In this document: positions 37,499 to 45,732 of the stretch, one piece after another | Numbering within the stretch: position 1 is the stretch's first letter | Layout of the letters: each line of letters starts with the position of its first letter | DNA from: Bombiscardovia apis | GTDB lineage: Bacteria; Actinomycetota; Actinomycetes; Actinomycetales; Bifidobacteriaceae | Assembly: GCF_033095945.1 (NCBI RefSeq) | Contig: NZ_AP026800.1 | Location: forward strand, 248,001 to 312,000 | Direction: 5' to 3' | Length of the DNA: 64,000 nucleotides | Translations under genes and position numbers: made by a program | The notes under the pieces: model-generated | What the model was told of the DNA's origin: nothing | Seen by the model: the letters and a program-made list of their open reading frames with translations, nothing else | Databases searched by the model: none

Positions 37499-38458
37499 TT
37501 AATGCCGGTGATGGAGGTCTGCGGCGATGATGACTCCTGCGGCCAAAGTCTCAAGTGCGGTGGCAATCAGCCAAGCGACGACGATACCGGATTGGTGGGG
37601 GCCCACCGAGCCTAAGCGGGTAAACAGGAAGATGTCGGTCACCACGATTTGTGTGGCTAGCAAACTTCCTATAGTGCCTAGGCGCAGGAGCTTATGGTGG
37701 CGCCTGCTTTGGGAGTCATCGCTCAAGTTGATGATGCCCACATGGCCCATGAGCCAGACGGAAATGCCTAAGAGCACTCCTGCAATGGGCAGCGACAAGA
37801 TAATGGGGAAAGTCGAGAAAGCCACGCCCAGCGAAGCAGTAGCGAAGGCAACAGCAAGCCCTAAATACAGCGGGTTGTGGCGACTGTTCTTCTTCACATT
37901 GCGCACGGCAGCACCAGCCAAGCTGCCGGCTTGTGCGGCTACCGAATCGCCCTGCTTGGAGGAGTCGGCATCTTGCTTATTGCTGCTAGATTGCTGCTGG
38001 AGCTGTTGGGGCTGGTGAGTATCTTGCTGAGTTTGCTGTGTGTGAGCAGTCTGGCTATGACTTGCGCCGGCAGTCTGGTCAGATTTCGTGGAGTCTTGCT
38101 CGCCGTGGTTTGAGTTTTCGTCTGCGTGGTCAGCTTCAGACCTGCGCTCGTTCTCGGTCGTGCTGCTAGCCTCTGAAGTCTGCTTGCTGACAGAGTGCTG
38201 ACCGTTGTCTGCTTGGTGCTTACTCTCCGGCTTTTCTGTGTTCTGGGACTGGAGAGTGGATTCAGATTTGCTTTCACTGCCGAGCGTCACGGTGCGCTTT
38301 TCGGTGTGATTTTCGCCTCCCGACTTGGGCTCATGCTCTCCCTTGCCTGGCTCATCATGGTGCAAAGCTGCGCCTGCTTGCTGATGCGTAAGGTTCTTCT
38401 CGTCCTTGCGGTTGTGATTGGATCTGTGAGCATTCAACCTAGCTCTATTGCTGGCCAT
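37499..38458 (-). CDS. Membrane protein with long disordered hydrophilic N-terminus
   Basis: 319 residues. The first ~190 are low-complexity (Gln, Ser, Glu, His, Thr-rich, such as HTQQTQQDTHQPQQLQQQSS), and the last ~130 contain four hydrophobic stretches, for example LAVAFATASLGVAFSTFPII and LIATALETLAAGVIIAADL. GGAGG precedes the ATG. No family recognised. Confidence 0.7.
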   Translation of the reverse strand: MASNRARLNAHRSNHNRKDEKNLTHQQAGAALHHDEPGKGEHEPKSGGENHTEKRTVTLGSESKSESTLQSQNTEKPESKHQADNGQHSVSKQTSEASSTTENERRSEADHADENSNHGEQDSTKSDQTAGASHSQTAHTQQTQQDTHQPQQLQQQSSSNKQDADSSKQGDSVAAQAGSLAGAAVRNVKKNSRHNPLYLGLAVAFATASLGVAFSTFPIILSLPIAGVLLGISVWLMGHVGIINLSDDSQSRRHHKLLRLGTIGSLLATQIVVTDIFLFTRLGSVGPHQSGIVVAWLIATALETLAAGVIIAADLHHRH

Positions 38459-38564
38459 ATTGCTACCTCCTTAACCTTCACCCCCAGTCTAGGCCGTACA
38501 TCCCGCCGTATGCTGTTGGCAAAGTGGTGCAAGAACTACATAAAAGGAGTACAAGTTTGTAGTC

Positions 38565-38574
38565 GGGGGGGGGG
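38565..38574 (+). repeat. Poly-G(10) tract
   Basis: Ten consecutive G in a gap without a recognised gene, 130 bases from a C10 tract in the opposite sense. Confidence 0.9.
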
Positions 38575-38694
38575 CATATTCCTTGTATGTTCTGTCAAGA
38601 GTCATCTATCATTGTGACTTCGACATGCAGATGGATGATGTCTCATGTCCTGTAATCGTGCCGCTGAAGGTTTGTGAACATGATGTATGCGCTG

Positions 38695-38704
38695 CCCCCC
38701 CCCC
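38695..38704 (+). repeat. Poly-C(10) tract
   Basis: Ten consecutive C. On the minus strand it lies in an open frame; one extra G there would switch to another frame, which stays open for about 30 codons. Confidence 0.9.
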
Positions 38705-38822
38705 TCCCATTCTGTCTCAAGTAGATACGAGTTAATTTCTGTGTGTCTCCCATTCATCTGACAGAGATAAAACGTAGGACGGAAAACGTAACAGGCACTT
38801 GGTTTCGTACTGAATATAAGCA

Positions 38823-38877
38823 AAGTTGGCATCGGTTCTGTTTGAATGAGAGAAAAACCAATGCCAACTTAATTTTT
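38823..38877 (+). terminator. Strong hairpin with T-run
   Basis: AAGTTGGCAT and ATGCCAACTT enclose a 28-base loop and are followed by AATTTTT on the plus strand. It may have ended a plus-strand transcript from the homopolymer region, or the decayed minus-strand cassette. Confidence 0.6.
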
Positions 38878-38895
38878 CGTTTGCTGACAGCAAGA

Positions 38896-39168
38896 CTAAG
38901 CATCAGGTAGCATTAAGTCGTTGCCATCTTCAAAATTGAACCCACCCTTGGCGTTCAAAAAGCGCTTTGTGATACTCAAGGCAAGAAGTAGAGATCGTAA
39001 ACTGTCGCATTCACTGGTTGCAAGTGACCAGTTTTCTTATTTGTCTTTGAGGAGACTAATTTGTAATTCCCGGGCACCACGGCCATCTTTGACAGGTTGC
39101 TCTGCAAATATTAATAGCCATCATTCTCGCGTGATAAATGCCTGGTTACAGTCGGATTTGTTATGGAT
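38896..39168 (-). pseudogene. Decayed DUF6968-like gene
   Basis: Reading the minus strand gives TNPTVTRHLSRENDGY, then in a second frame LLIFAEQPVKDGRGA, a TAA stop, and CDSLRSLLLALSITKRFL with FEDGNDLMLPDA at the end. This aligns along its length with the intact protein at 49079-49348, which has LLFAEQPVEDGHGA and CDSLQSLLLALSVAKSWL. At least one frameshift and two in-frame stops show it is dead. Confidence 0.8.
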
Positions 39169-39205
39169 TACCTTTCGGTCAGAGATATATACAGCTCGCT
39201 CTGAT

Positions 39206-39418
39206 TCAATGAATGGCTGTCCCCTCTTCCAATCTTTGGCCGAATATGGCTGACCGGGTTGATGTGATGCGTGAACTGCAAGCACTTGCTGTCATTATCC
39301 AGCAAATCGTTACTGCTCTTCCTCTTATCCTACGGCACCTGTTACCGAAGACCTTGTATTTACGGTCGCACGTTGCCGGACTTTTAGTCGCTGTTACCTG
39401 TGGCTCGCTATTCTGCAT
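39206..39418 (-). pseudogene. Decayed partner gene of the DUF6968-like cassette
   Basis: This frame (QVTATKSPATCDRKYKVFGN and onward, RGRAVTICW) aligns with the segment upstream of the intact DUF6968-like gene (QVTMAKSEATCDRE, KVLSNRCRRLRGRAATICW). It lacks a signal peptide and is frameshifted near the end. Remnant of the secreted-protein gene described at 49543-49689. Confidence 0.6.
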
Positions 39419-39472
39419 TGAATTAGTAAAGTTTATGTTAGTGAAAGGTAAAAATGCTATAGATTTGCAAAA

Positions 39473-39508
39473 GTTGTTGCTGACATTGAATCAAATGTCA
39501 GCAACAAC
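39473..39508 (-). terminator. Terminator of the secreted peptide gene
   Basis: GTTGTTGCTGACATT, six-base loop, perfect complement, followed on the minus strand by CTTTTGC. It starts 11 bases past the stop of the gene at 39519-39824. Confidence 0.85.
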
Positions 39509-39518
39509 TCGGCGGGAA

Positions 39519-39824
39519 TCAGCGGAACCAGACTTGTGCTGCGTATGAATTGGACCAACCACAATCTGCGTATGCGCTGCTGTGAGAGCGTGTCCAACCG
39601 CTCGAAGCTGAACGGTTACCGTGACGGGCGTAGGAAGCGCCCTGAGTTCCTCGATTGGTTGAAGTCTGAGCGCTGGCGTAATCTCTCCCTGCGTATATGC
39701 GATAATTGCCTGCTGCCGAAGCTGTCGGCACCATAAAGGCGATGCTTGCTACACCAGCTGCTGCGATTGCTCCAAATTTACGCATCATTCCAGTATGGTT
39801 TTGAGTTAACTTTGAAGAGCTCAT
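39519..39824 (-). CDS. Small secreted protein, bacteriocin-like
   Basis: A 101-residue preprotein. After a short polar start, MMRKFGAIAAAGVASIAFMV then PTASA-AG is a signal peptide with a clear cleavage site. The mature ~63 residues are rich in Ser, Tyr, Ala, Arg and Trp with a single Cys (AYADCGWSNSYAAQVWFR at the end), vaguely like lactococcin 972-type bacteriocins, but I cannot confirm the family. AAAGGATC precedes ATG 39824. It lies directly downstream of a TetR gene, with the probable TetR operator over its promoter and its own terminator, so it is a TetR-controlled single-gene transcript. Confidence 0.75.
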   Translation of the reverse strand: MSSSKLTQNHTGMMRKFGAIAAAGVASIAFMVPTASAAGNYRIYAGRDYASAQTSTNRGTQGASYARHGNRSASSGWTRSHSSAYADCGWSNSYAAQVWFR

Positions 39825-39883
39825 GTTGATCCTTTTGCTTTTTACTTTTACTAGTCAGATGGCTAGTAGAGCAAGCATATCAT

Positions 39884-39909
39884 ATATACTGACTGTTCAG
39901 TCAATATAT
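39884..39909 (-). promoter_or_regulatory. TetR-type operator over the secreted peptide promoter
   Basis: TGACTG-TT-CAGTCA with extended AT arms (ATATAC on the left, ATATAT on the right), 11 of 13 half-site positions symmetric. On the minus strand it overlaps TTGACT, a -35 box with TGATAT 16 bases further. This is the usual size of a TetR dimer site. Confidence 0.7.
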
Positions 39910-39934
39910 ATTTAGGCAAGCTTCTCACATCGAG

Positions 39935-40489
39935 TTATTCTTGCCTGGAAATTATCCCAATTGAGGTGAATAGGTATGAGAGAGCTTGATCGGCTTGGTT
40001 GTCGTCAAGCCATACATTCGATTTCATTACCGCGATAAACATTACGGTTGATGCTTTTGGCGCAATCTCTGCACAGCCGTTGCGGTTTTGTTTGGATAGA
40101 GCAATCTCGAACTGTTGCTCTAAAAGTGTCTCCCATTTTGCAGGAGTGGTCTCACCTTTTCTTACTAACTCTTCTTGTAGTAATAAGCCAGCTCGGATGA
40201 CTGCTTCGTGACGATACGTGTCAGCCAATCGGAAAAGAGTATTGCGGAATTCATTAAGATCCTCACACGGCTCCATAAATTGAGAGATTCTTTCATTGCT
40301 CCACTCGATGAGATTTTGTCTGAGCTTATCTTTTGATTTGAAATGGAACAGTACTGTGCTTCGTGTCAGTCCTAACCGATTGGCGACATCTTGTAGGGTG
40401 GTCTCCTCGTAGCCACGACATTCAAATTCGTGTGCTGCTGCGTTCAGAAGAGCCTCCCCGGTTTTTCTACGCTGTTCTGCCTTGTTCAC
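39935..40489 (-). CDS. TetR family transcriptional regulator
   Basis: 184 residues from GTG 40489, behind GGAAGG. The N-terminal HTH is EETTLQDVANRLGLTRSTVL followed by FHFKSKDKLRQN. The C-terminal ligand domain is diverse, so the inducer is unknown. Its most likely target is the palindrome at 39884-39909 upstream of the secreted peptide gene. It also follows the histidine kinase gene on the same strand, only 82 bases away. Confidence 0.88.
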   Translation of the reverse strand: MNKAEQRRKTGEALLNAAAHEFECRGYEETTLQDVANRLGLTRSTVLFHFKSKDKLRQNLIEWSNERISQFMEPCEDLNEFRNTLFRLADTYRHEAVIRAGLLLQEELVRKGETTPAKWETLLEQQFEIALSKQNRNGCAEIAPKASTVMFIAVMKSNVWLDDNQADQALSYLFTSIGIISRQE

Positions 40490-40571
40490 TAATCGACCTT
40501 CCGTTGGGTAAAGAAATGCATGTGCATGTGCGCCACAAACCAATCCTAGGACAGGCCGATACGTGAAAGGC

Positions 40572-41870
40572 TTAAGCAGAGATTGAAGTTGTAAACGTTA
40601 TCGTGGTTTCAAAAGCACCTTCTTCAGGATACCGTAGAGCCAGTTGGAGGCCCAAGTTGTCCGTGATTTCTTTAACGATAGAAAGACCCAATCCGTAACC
40701 GGGCTTGTTGGACAACCGGGTCGAGTTTCCACGATAGAAGCATCGCGTTAAAACTTCCGAATCCGCCAACCCAGCAGGCTGTATCTCATCTGTTGAGTTG
40801 ATGATATGGAGAGATGTGAGCTTACCACTGTGGGATGTGCCAGCAGTGTCAGCAGAAATGGTGAGCTGTCCTGCGAAAATGTTGTGGATGATGGCATTGC
40901 GTAGAAGATTATCAAGTGCAATTTCGATATATTGTGAATCGGTAGCTACAGTAGTGGATACGAGGCCAGATACATCAAGAACCAACTGTTTTGCTTGTAT
41001 TTCTTGTTGATGACTGCGTAGTAAGTCTTTCATTAGCTGCTCTAGCTCAACAGGTTGATTCTTAAACTCTGTGGCGGATTGAACGCGGGAAAGTTCTAGT
41101 AGGGCGGTAATTAATTCGCCACTTTTGCGGTTGGCTTCGATAGCTCGATTGATTGTAGGCTCAACATCCGGGCTGATTCGCCCTTGACTGATGAGCGATT
41201 CTAAGCTTGCTCCGATGGTAGTAATAGGAGTTCTGAGCTCGTGTGAGGCGTTGCGCACGAAATTTTGCTGGGCTCGGCTAGATTTTTCCATTCGTTCGAG
41301 CATAGTATTAAGAGTGCCTGCCATGGAGCCGATTTCGGTATACGGCTTGTCAACGACGATGCGCTCACCGAGTTGATTCAAATCTAGATTTGCAGCCTGT
41401 CTGCTGATGGACTCTAACTGTCTGACAACTGTTCCGGTTAGTTTCCAGATAAGCGCTAGTGATAGCATTCCAAATAAAGCGAAAACCGCAAGCGAACTGT
41501 ACCACATCCATGTGGTAACTGAATCTCTCACCACTTGCACTTGGCCGCTGAGTGTGGCACCTATATCGTTATCATGGCCTTGGTTTGCAGGGGCTTCGTT
41601 GCCTGAAGATGCTGATGCTTGTGGGCAGCCAAGGCCTTGACAAGCTTCGTTCTTGTTCGTCACAGTGCCCTTATGTCCTGCCTCTTCAGGGCTGGCTGGT
41701 ACTGAATCTGTTCCCACACTACGACCGATGGGTATTTGATGGTCAAAGGCACGATTGAGAGAAACGTTTTGCACAACTATGGCTAAGGCCAGCATGATAA
41801 GGAATAGCAGACCAACTCCTATGGCGAGCTTTGTGCGGAAGCTGTGAGGTTTTGCTCTCTGTATTCTCAT
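40572..41870 (-). CDS. Sensor histidine kinase
   Basis: 432 residues. TM1 (LAIGVGLLFLIMLALAIVV), an ~80-residue extracellular sensor loop, TM2 (SSLAVFALFGMLSLALIW), a HAMP segment, the H-box NASHELRTPITTIGASLES near residue 209, the N-box DNLLRNAIIHN and the G-box GYGLGLSIVKEI. It overlaps the response regulator gene by four bases. The short extracellular loop with few features suggests sensing of a small molecule or envelope peptide. Confidence 0.92.
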   Translation of the reverse strand: MRIQRAKPHSFRTKLAIGVGLLFLIMLALAIVVQNVSLNRAFDHQIPIGRSVGTDSVPASPEEAGHKGTVTNKNEACQGLGCPQASASSGNEAPANQGHDNDIGATLSGQVQVVRDSVTTWMWYSSLAVFALFGMLSLALIWKLTGTVVRQLESISRQAANLDLNQLGERIVVDKPYTEIGSMAGTLNTMLERMEKSSRAQQNFVRNASHELRTPITTIGASLESLISQGRISPDVEPTINRAIEANRKSGELITALLELSRVQSATEFKNQPVELEQLMKDLLRSHQQEIQAKQLVLDVSGLVSTTVATDSQYIEIALDNLLRNAIIHNIFAGQLTISADTAGTSHSGKLTSLHIINSTDEIQPAGLADSEVLTRCFYRGNSTRLSNKPGYGLGLSIVKEITDNLGLQLALRYPEEGAFETTITFTTSISA

Positions 41871-42523
41871 GGGATTCGATACCCCTCACCTCTGCTGGAA
41901 ACCAACAGATGAGCGTTTGGTAGTTTCTTGCGGAGCGAGTAGATGGCAGCTTTCACCACTTCGTTCTGCTCCCACATGGTGAAATCCCATAGGCGTTCCA
42001 GCAGCTCATCTGTCCGCACGAACCCGCCATCTGCCCGCAGAAGCTCCTCTAAGATTCCGTATTCTTTTGGGGCAAGGTTTAAGGGTGTTCCATCACAGTA
42101 GGCGAGACGTCGGGCAGTGTCTAAGCTGAGTCGGCCTCGGGTTAAAAGAGTGCGCGAATCTGCGCTATCTCGGCGTTGTAAAGCCCGTATTCGAGCAAGA
42201 AGTTCCGGATAAGCAAAGGGTTTAGGCAGATAGTCGTCAGCTCCTAGATTTAGGCCACTGACTCGGTCTTCCACTTGTCCTGCGGCGGTAAGCATTAATA
42301 CTCTGATTGACAGTCCCAGTCGCTCAATGGAACGCATCACTTCATCACCGCTGAGCACTGGTAGATCCCGATCTAGGAGCACTAGATCATAGGATTCTTC
42401 GGACAAACGATTGAGAGCCTCAATTCCTGTGCTAGCAAGCGAAACTTGATATCCCTCATGATTCAGGGCATCCTTCAGTACGTTTGCCAAACCATCATCA
42501 TCTTCGACAACAAGAATTCTCAT
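41867..42523 (-). CDS. OmpR-family response regulator
   Basis: 218 residues from ATG 42523 (MRILVVEDDDGLANVLKDAL). The phospho-acceptor is D51 in LLDRDLPVLSG, with the conserved Lys in PKPFAYPELLARI. The C-terminal winged helix ends in EVVKAAIYSLRKKL. It is divergent from the lipoprotein/ABC operon, and a large inverted repeat in the shared intergenic region is a likely binding site. Confidence 0.93.
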   Translation of the reverse strand: MRILVVEDDDGLANVLKDALNHEGYQVSLASTGIEALNRLSEESYDLVLLDRDLPVLSGDEVMRSIERLGLSIRVLMLTAAGQVEDRVSGLNLGADDYLPKPFAYPELLARIRALQRRDSADSRTLLTRGRLSLDTARRLAYCDGTPLNLAPKEYGILEELLRADGGFVRTDELLERLWDFTMWEQNEVVKAAIYSLRKKLPNAHLLVSSRGEGYRIP

Positions 42524-42605
42524 TAGCCGGTTTCCTTCCTTGTTGTTAGATGCCACTTGTCTTGGCCATCGAATGAGTTTCTAATTCCTATTGTGCCCTA
42601 CCAAG

Positions 42606-42644
42606 GTGAGCTCTAGGTAAGAGCGACATTTACCTAGGGCTCAC
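42606..42644. promoter_or_regulatory. Large inverted repeat between the two-component and ABC operons
   Basis: GTGAGCTCTAGGTAA and TTACCTAGGGCTCAC, 15-base arms with one mismatch around 9 bases. It lies 83 bases before the regulator start on one side and 103 before the lipoprotein start on the other. Probable binding site for the adjacent OmpR-type regulator. Confidence 0.65.
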
Positions 42645-42746
42645 CCAAGACCAGTTTTACTGATAGACAGTGTCACTCTGTTCAATCAGCTAATCGGTTA
42701 GTGCAGAAGATTCAGAGGAATCAATTCGGAAGGGAAGTAAGGAACC

Positions 42747-43166
42747 ATGAAAATGCATACTTCAGTTGGGGCAGTAAGCAGGTTAATAAGTTCAATCGTG
42801 ATTGCTTTCATAAGCATATCCTTATCGGGATGTGGTTCGGTTTCAGGCCAAGCTACATCTGATGCGAAAACCAAATCTGATTCAGATTATTCAGCTCCCG
42901 TTCCGGATACTGCAGTTAGAGGGCAAGGAAGCGTGCCTAAAGATAAGAATCCTCCTAGCCGCAATGACGCGGAGCGCTATAGAGATTGTCTGAAGGCAAA
43001 GGGCATGCCGGCAAGCATTGGCTCGGACGGTCAGATTGTCTATGAGTTTATCGGAGAGCAAGGGAGCGTGAAAACTTCATCAGACGACACTGAACGAGAC
43101 AAGATTAAGGCTTCTTGCAAAGTTGAAGTTCCCGGCTACCACGACCCTGACTACAACACTAAATGA
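42747..43166 (+). CDS. Small lipoprotein with C-x3-G motif
   Basis: 139 residues. The signal sequence ends in SISLSGCGSV, a type II lipobox with lipidated Cys. The mature part has a polar linker and then YRDCLKAKGMPASIGSDGQI and KASCKVEVPGY. The CLKAKGM element recurs in the next gene as CMSRSGW and CIRKAGM. First gene of the ABC exporter operon; probably a surface sensor, binding or protective protein. Confidence 0.75.
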   Translation: MKMHTSVGAVSRLISSIVIAFISISLSGCGSVSGQATSDAKTKSDSDYSAPVPDTAVRGQGSVPKDKNPPSRNDAERYRDCLKAKGMPASIGSDGQIVYEFIGEQGSVKTSSDDTERDKIKASCKVEVPGYHDPDYNTK

Positions 43167-43193
43167 CCGACCGGCGTAAACAAGGAGACTATT

Positions 43194-43877
43194 ATGGGTT
43201 CAAAACTACAGCAATCATCTATGCCGAAAGTAATAGCTGCGTCAATCATCAGCATATTACTCATACTCTCTACCGCGGGATGTTCAGCGCCTTGGAAGCA
43301 TAAGGAAGAAGCAACAACCGACGGTCAGGCCAAGATGGCCTCTAGCCTAGACGCTCTTTTTGATGAAGAGCTTGCGTCAGACAAGCTCAGTGCCTTTGAA
43401 CGTGAAGTGCTTGAACGGGCTAAGAACAACGGCAAGATTAGTGCCGAAGATTACGAGACTGCCCATAGTCGTCAGAGTGAATGCATGAGTCGGTCCGGAT
43501 GGAAGCAGACTTGGACCAAACTTCCCAACGGGCTTTACCGGTCGAAGGATATTACGCCCCTGCCTGATCCGGGCAAGGAGACCGACAGATTTATGCAAGA
43601 CATGAGCGATTGTTCCCAAGGAGTGAGCAAGGTTATCGAGAGTCTCTATAGCATCCAGCAAAGTAACCCTGACCTTCTATCTGACACACATGAGGCCGCT
43701 GTTTCCTGTATACGCAAAGCGGGTATGGGTGATGCCACGCTCACTGGTAAAAAGCTGAAAGATACTTTGGATACTAGCGATTCCAAAGACATTGAGGCCA
43801 AACTTCACTTTGACCCTAAGGAACCGACCATTCAGGCTTGCCTTTTCGGATCCGGCATAGCCTATCAAGCTGAATAA
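43194..43877 (+). CDS. Lipoprotein with repeated C-x3-G motifs
   Basis: 227 residues. Lipobox ILSTAGCSAP near residue 30. The mature protein is helical and contains SECMSRSGWKQTWTKLPNGL, a DMSDC and VSCIRKAGM, then QACLFGSG, giving four spaced Cys that could form two disulphides. AAGGAG precedes the ATG. A longer relative of the preceding lipoprotein, so the pair may bind the same ligand. Confidence 0.75.
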   Translation: MGSKLQQSSMPKVIAASIISILLILSTAGCSAPWKHKEEATTDGQAKMASSLDALFDEELASDKLSAFEREVLERAKNNGKISAEDYETAHSRQSECMSRSGWKQTWTKLPNGLYRSKDITPLPDPGKETDRFMQDMSDCSQGVSKVIESLYSIQQSNPDLLSDTHEAAVSCIRKAGMGDATLTGKKLKDTLDTSDSKDIEAKLHFDPKEPTIQACLFGSGIAYQAE

Positions 43878-43907
43878 CGCAACACATACGAAAAGGAGTG
43901 CAAAACG

Positions 43908-44978
43908 ATGACAGCTAGAATCCTCACGCCCTTGGTAGTGACAGCTTGTACGGCTCTGGCCTTGGGCGTATGTGCTACCGCATTCCTGATGCCAGCCCCC
44001 ACGCCGCAGGGTTTGGAAGCTGACCAAGTACCTGTTCGCACGCCAGCGAGTGTTCAACATTTTTATGATGAACGCACTATAGAAGTTACCCCTGTGACGA
44101 GTCCAGCAGAGAGCCTGACAACTCGGACCAACGGAACCGTCACCGAAGCATTGTGCTCTCCAGGGGTAATAATCAACTCGGGTAAGAAAGTTCTATCGGT
44201 AGACAGTCGGCCAGTGATTGCTTTGCATACCGCTATGCCCATCTACCGGGAGTTGAAGGGGGGAGAGAAGGGTGCTGACGTATTAGCGTTTCAACAGGAA
44301 TTGGGACGTTTGGGATATGCGGCCGAAGGCAATGGTAGTTACGGCCCTGCCACCATTCGTGGAACCAAGGCACTTATGCGTGCGGCTGGAGCAGTGGAAC
44401 CGGACGGCAGTATCGGGCCTGCCGACACGATATGGATACCGACTAATACGGTTATTCCAGTTCAATGTTCGGCTGGATTGAACACGACATTGGCAGAAAA
44501 CAGTGAGGTGATGAAAACGGGTGGCCGTTTGACCGGGCTCACCTACCAAGTGCCCGCGGATTTGCGTGAGGGGAAAAGGACCTTCGGAGCTTTTGAACAG
44601 AAAACTGATTTGGCTGTGCTGAATGGACAAGTTAGTGACCAAGTTTTCCTTACATCTATAGAAGATAGCGAGGCGTATCGGACGTGGAAGGCGGATCCTG
44701 CGAAGAAACCTAAAGCTACTTTGACACTGGGCGAGCCAATCAAAACTATCAAAGTTCCACCTTCGGCCATAATGAATCAGGAAGGCAGCAACGCTTGTGT
44801 GTCTACTGACGGTGTCAAAGCTACTCCTGTCACTATCGTCGGATCTTCATTGGGCGCGACTCTAATTCAAACTCAAGATGACACTGTCAAGATAGAACAA
44901 GTCTACTTGGGTCAAAGTATTAGAAAAATACCTTGCGCGGCCTCACCGGCCGTTGAAAGAGTTAACATTCATGAATAG
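43908..44978 (+). CDS. Exporter adaptor with peptidoglycan-binding domain
   Basis: 356 residues. An N-terminal membrane anchor (LVVTACTALALGVCATAFL), then a PG_binding_1-type domain around residues 112-150 (GADVLAFQQELGRLGYAAEG). The rest has the beta-rich make-up of HlyD/MacA-like adaptors. It would link the ABC pump to the wall. AAAAGGAG precedes the ATG. The stop overlaps the ATPase start by 8 bases. Confidence 0.75.
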   Translation: MTARILTPLVVTACTALALGVCATAFLMPAPTPQGLEADQVPVRTPASVQHFYDERTIEVTPVTSPAESLTTRTNGTVTEALCSPGVIINSGKKVLSVDSRPVIALHTAMPIYRELKGGEKGADVLAFQQELGRLGYAAEGNGSYGPATIRGTKALMRAAGAVEPDGSIGPADTIWIPTNTVIPVQCSAGLNTTLAENSEVMKTGGRLTGLTYQVPADLREGKRTFGAFEQKTDLAVLNGQVSDQVFLTSIEDSEAYRTWKADPAKKPKATLTLGEPIKTIKVPPSAIMNQEGSNACVSTDGVKATPVTIVGSSLGATLIQTQDDTVKIEQVYLGQSIRKIPCAASPAVERVNIHE

Positions 44979-45696
44979 AAGTGGCATTGATAACGAAGTA
45001 ATACAAGAATACTGCGACGAAGCTCCATCGCTTGGGATACTTGCCTTGGATAGGTGTTTGGAAACGAATGCTGATGAAAGGGGCCAGCAGATACGGGCTA
45101 CCGGTCTGGGGCATCGCTTTCACGCAGCGCCTTGGCTTTTTCGAGATTTGAACTTCCGTCTGGTGCCCGGCGAAATCGTTGGCATCTGCGGGCCGTCAGG
45201 TTCAGGTAAATCAACCCTGCTGTCGTTGATAGCTGGTTTTGAGCATCCTGTCTCGGGCTCGGTAGAACGACGCGATATTGGTCGGGTCAGATGGGTTTTT
45301 CAGAATCCACATGGTGTACCGCGGCGTACAGCCATCGACCACGTAACTCAACCCCTGCTGGGCCAAGGCATGGGGCGGGTTGAAGCTGAGAGCCAAGCTC
45401 TGGCAATCATGGAGGACTTTCATCTGACCGGTGTATGCGCCCGCGACTTCAGAGAACTGTCTGGAGGCGAGGCGCAGAGACTCATGCTTGCCAGAGCTGT
45501 TGCGAGTAAGCCAGACCTATTGCTGGTCGATGAGCCTACCGCACAATTAGACCAATCTACTGCCGCCGATGTAGACCACACCTTATCTGGTATAGCTCAA
45601 TCTGACTGCATCGTGGCCATCGCAACCCATGATCCCAATACTAGAGCTGCTTGCACCCGCATTATTGACCTATCTCTTCATCATGTCAGTTTATAA
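44971..45696 (+). CDS. ABC transporter ATP-binding protein
   Basis: 241 residues. Walker A GPSGSGKST, Q-loop VFQNPHGVPRR, signature LSGGEAQRLMLARAV, Walker B LLLVDEPTAQLD, and H-loop ATHDP. About 50 residues of variable N-terminus precede the fold. MacB/LolD-type size, paired with the FtsX-like permease that follows. I choose ATG 44971; a TTG at 44953 is possible. Confidence 0.88.
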   Translation: MNRSGIDNEVIQEYCDEAPSLGILALDRCLETNADERGQQIRATGLGHRFHAAPWLFRDLNFRLVPGEIVGICGPSGSGKSTLLSLIAGFEHPVSGSVERRDIGRVRWVFQNPHGVPRRTAIDHVTQPLLGQGMGRVEAESQALAIMEDFHLTGVCARDFRELSGGEAQRLMLARAVASKPDLLLVDEPTAQLDQSTAADVDHTLSGIAQSDCIVAIATHDPNTRAACTRIIDLSLHHVSL

Positions 45697-45732
45697 ATGA
45701 TTCATCTAACCAGAGAAAAGAGAGCTAGCATC

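Larger units (their letters stand above)
38461..38895. other. Gap with twin homopolymer tracts
   Basis: No convincing gene. It contains 10 G at 38565-38574, 10 C at 38695-38704, and a terminator-like hairpin at 38823-38877. A minus-strand frame of 76 codons (38602-38832) runs through the C tract but has no ribosome-binding site and no recognisable product. An AAAAGGAG lies at 38542, upstream of the G tract, but no start codon follows at a usable distance. Confidence 0.5.

Noticed and set aside
38602..38832. 76-codon minus-strand frame through the poly-C tract
   Set aside because: No ribosome-binding site, unusual composition and no recognisable product. Kept only as part of the homopolymer finding.
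39213..39548. Plus-strand 111-codon frame over the decayed cassette
   Set aside because: The matching region at 49 kb contains a stop in this frame, while the minus-strand frame has a signal peptide and ribosome-binding site there. The shared wobble position explains why both frames look conserved.
40572..42523. Two-component genes as part of a lantibiotic gene cluster
   Set aside because: No LanM/LanBC-type modification enzyme or precursor with a leader motif is present nearby; only an exporter and small secreted proteins.
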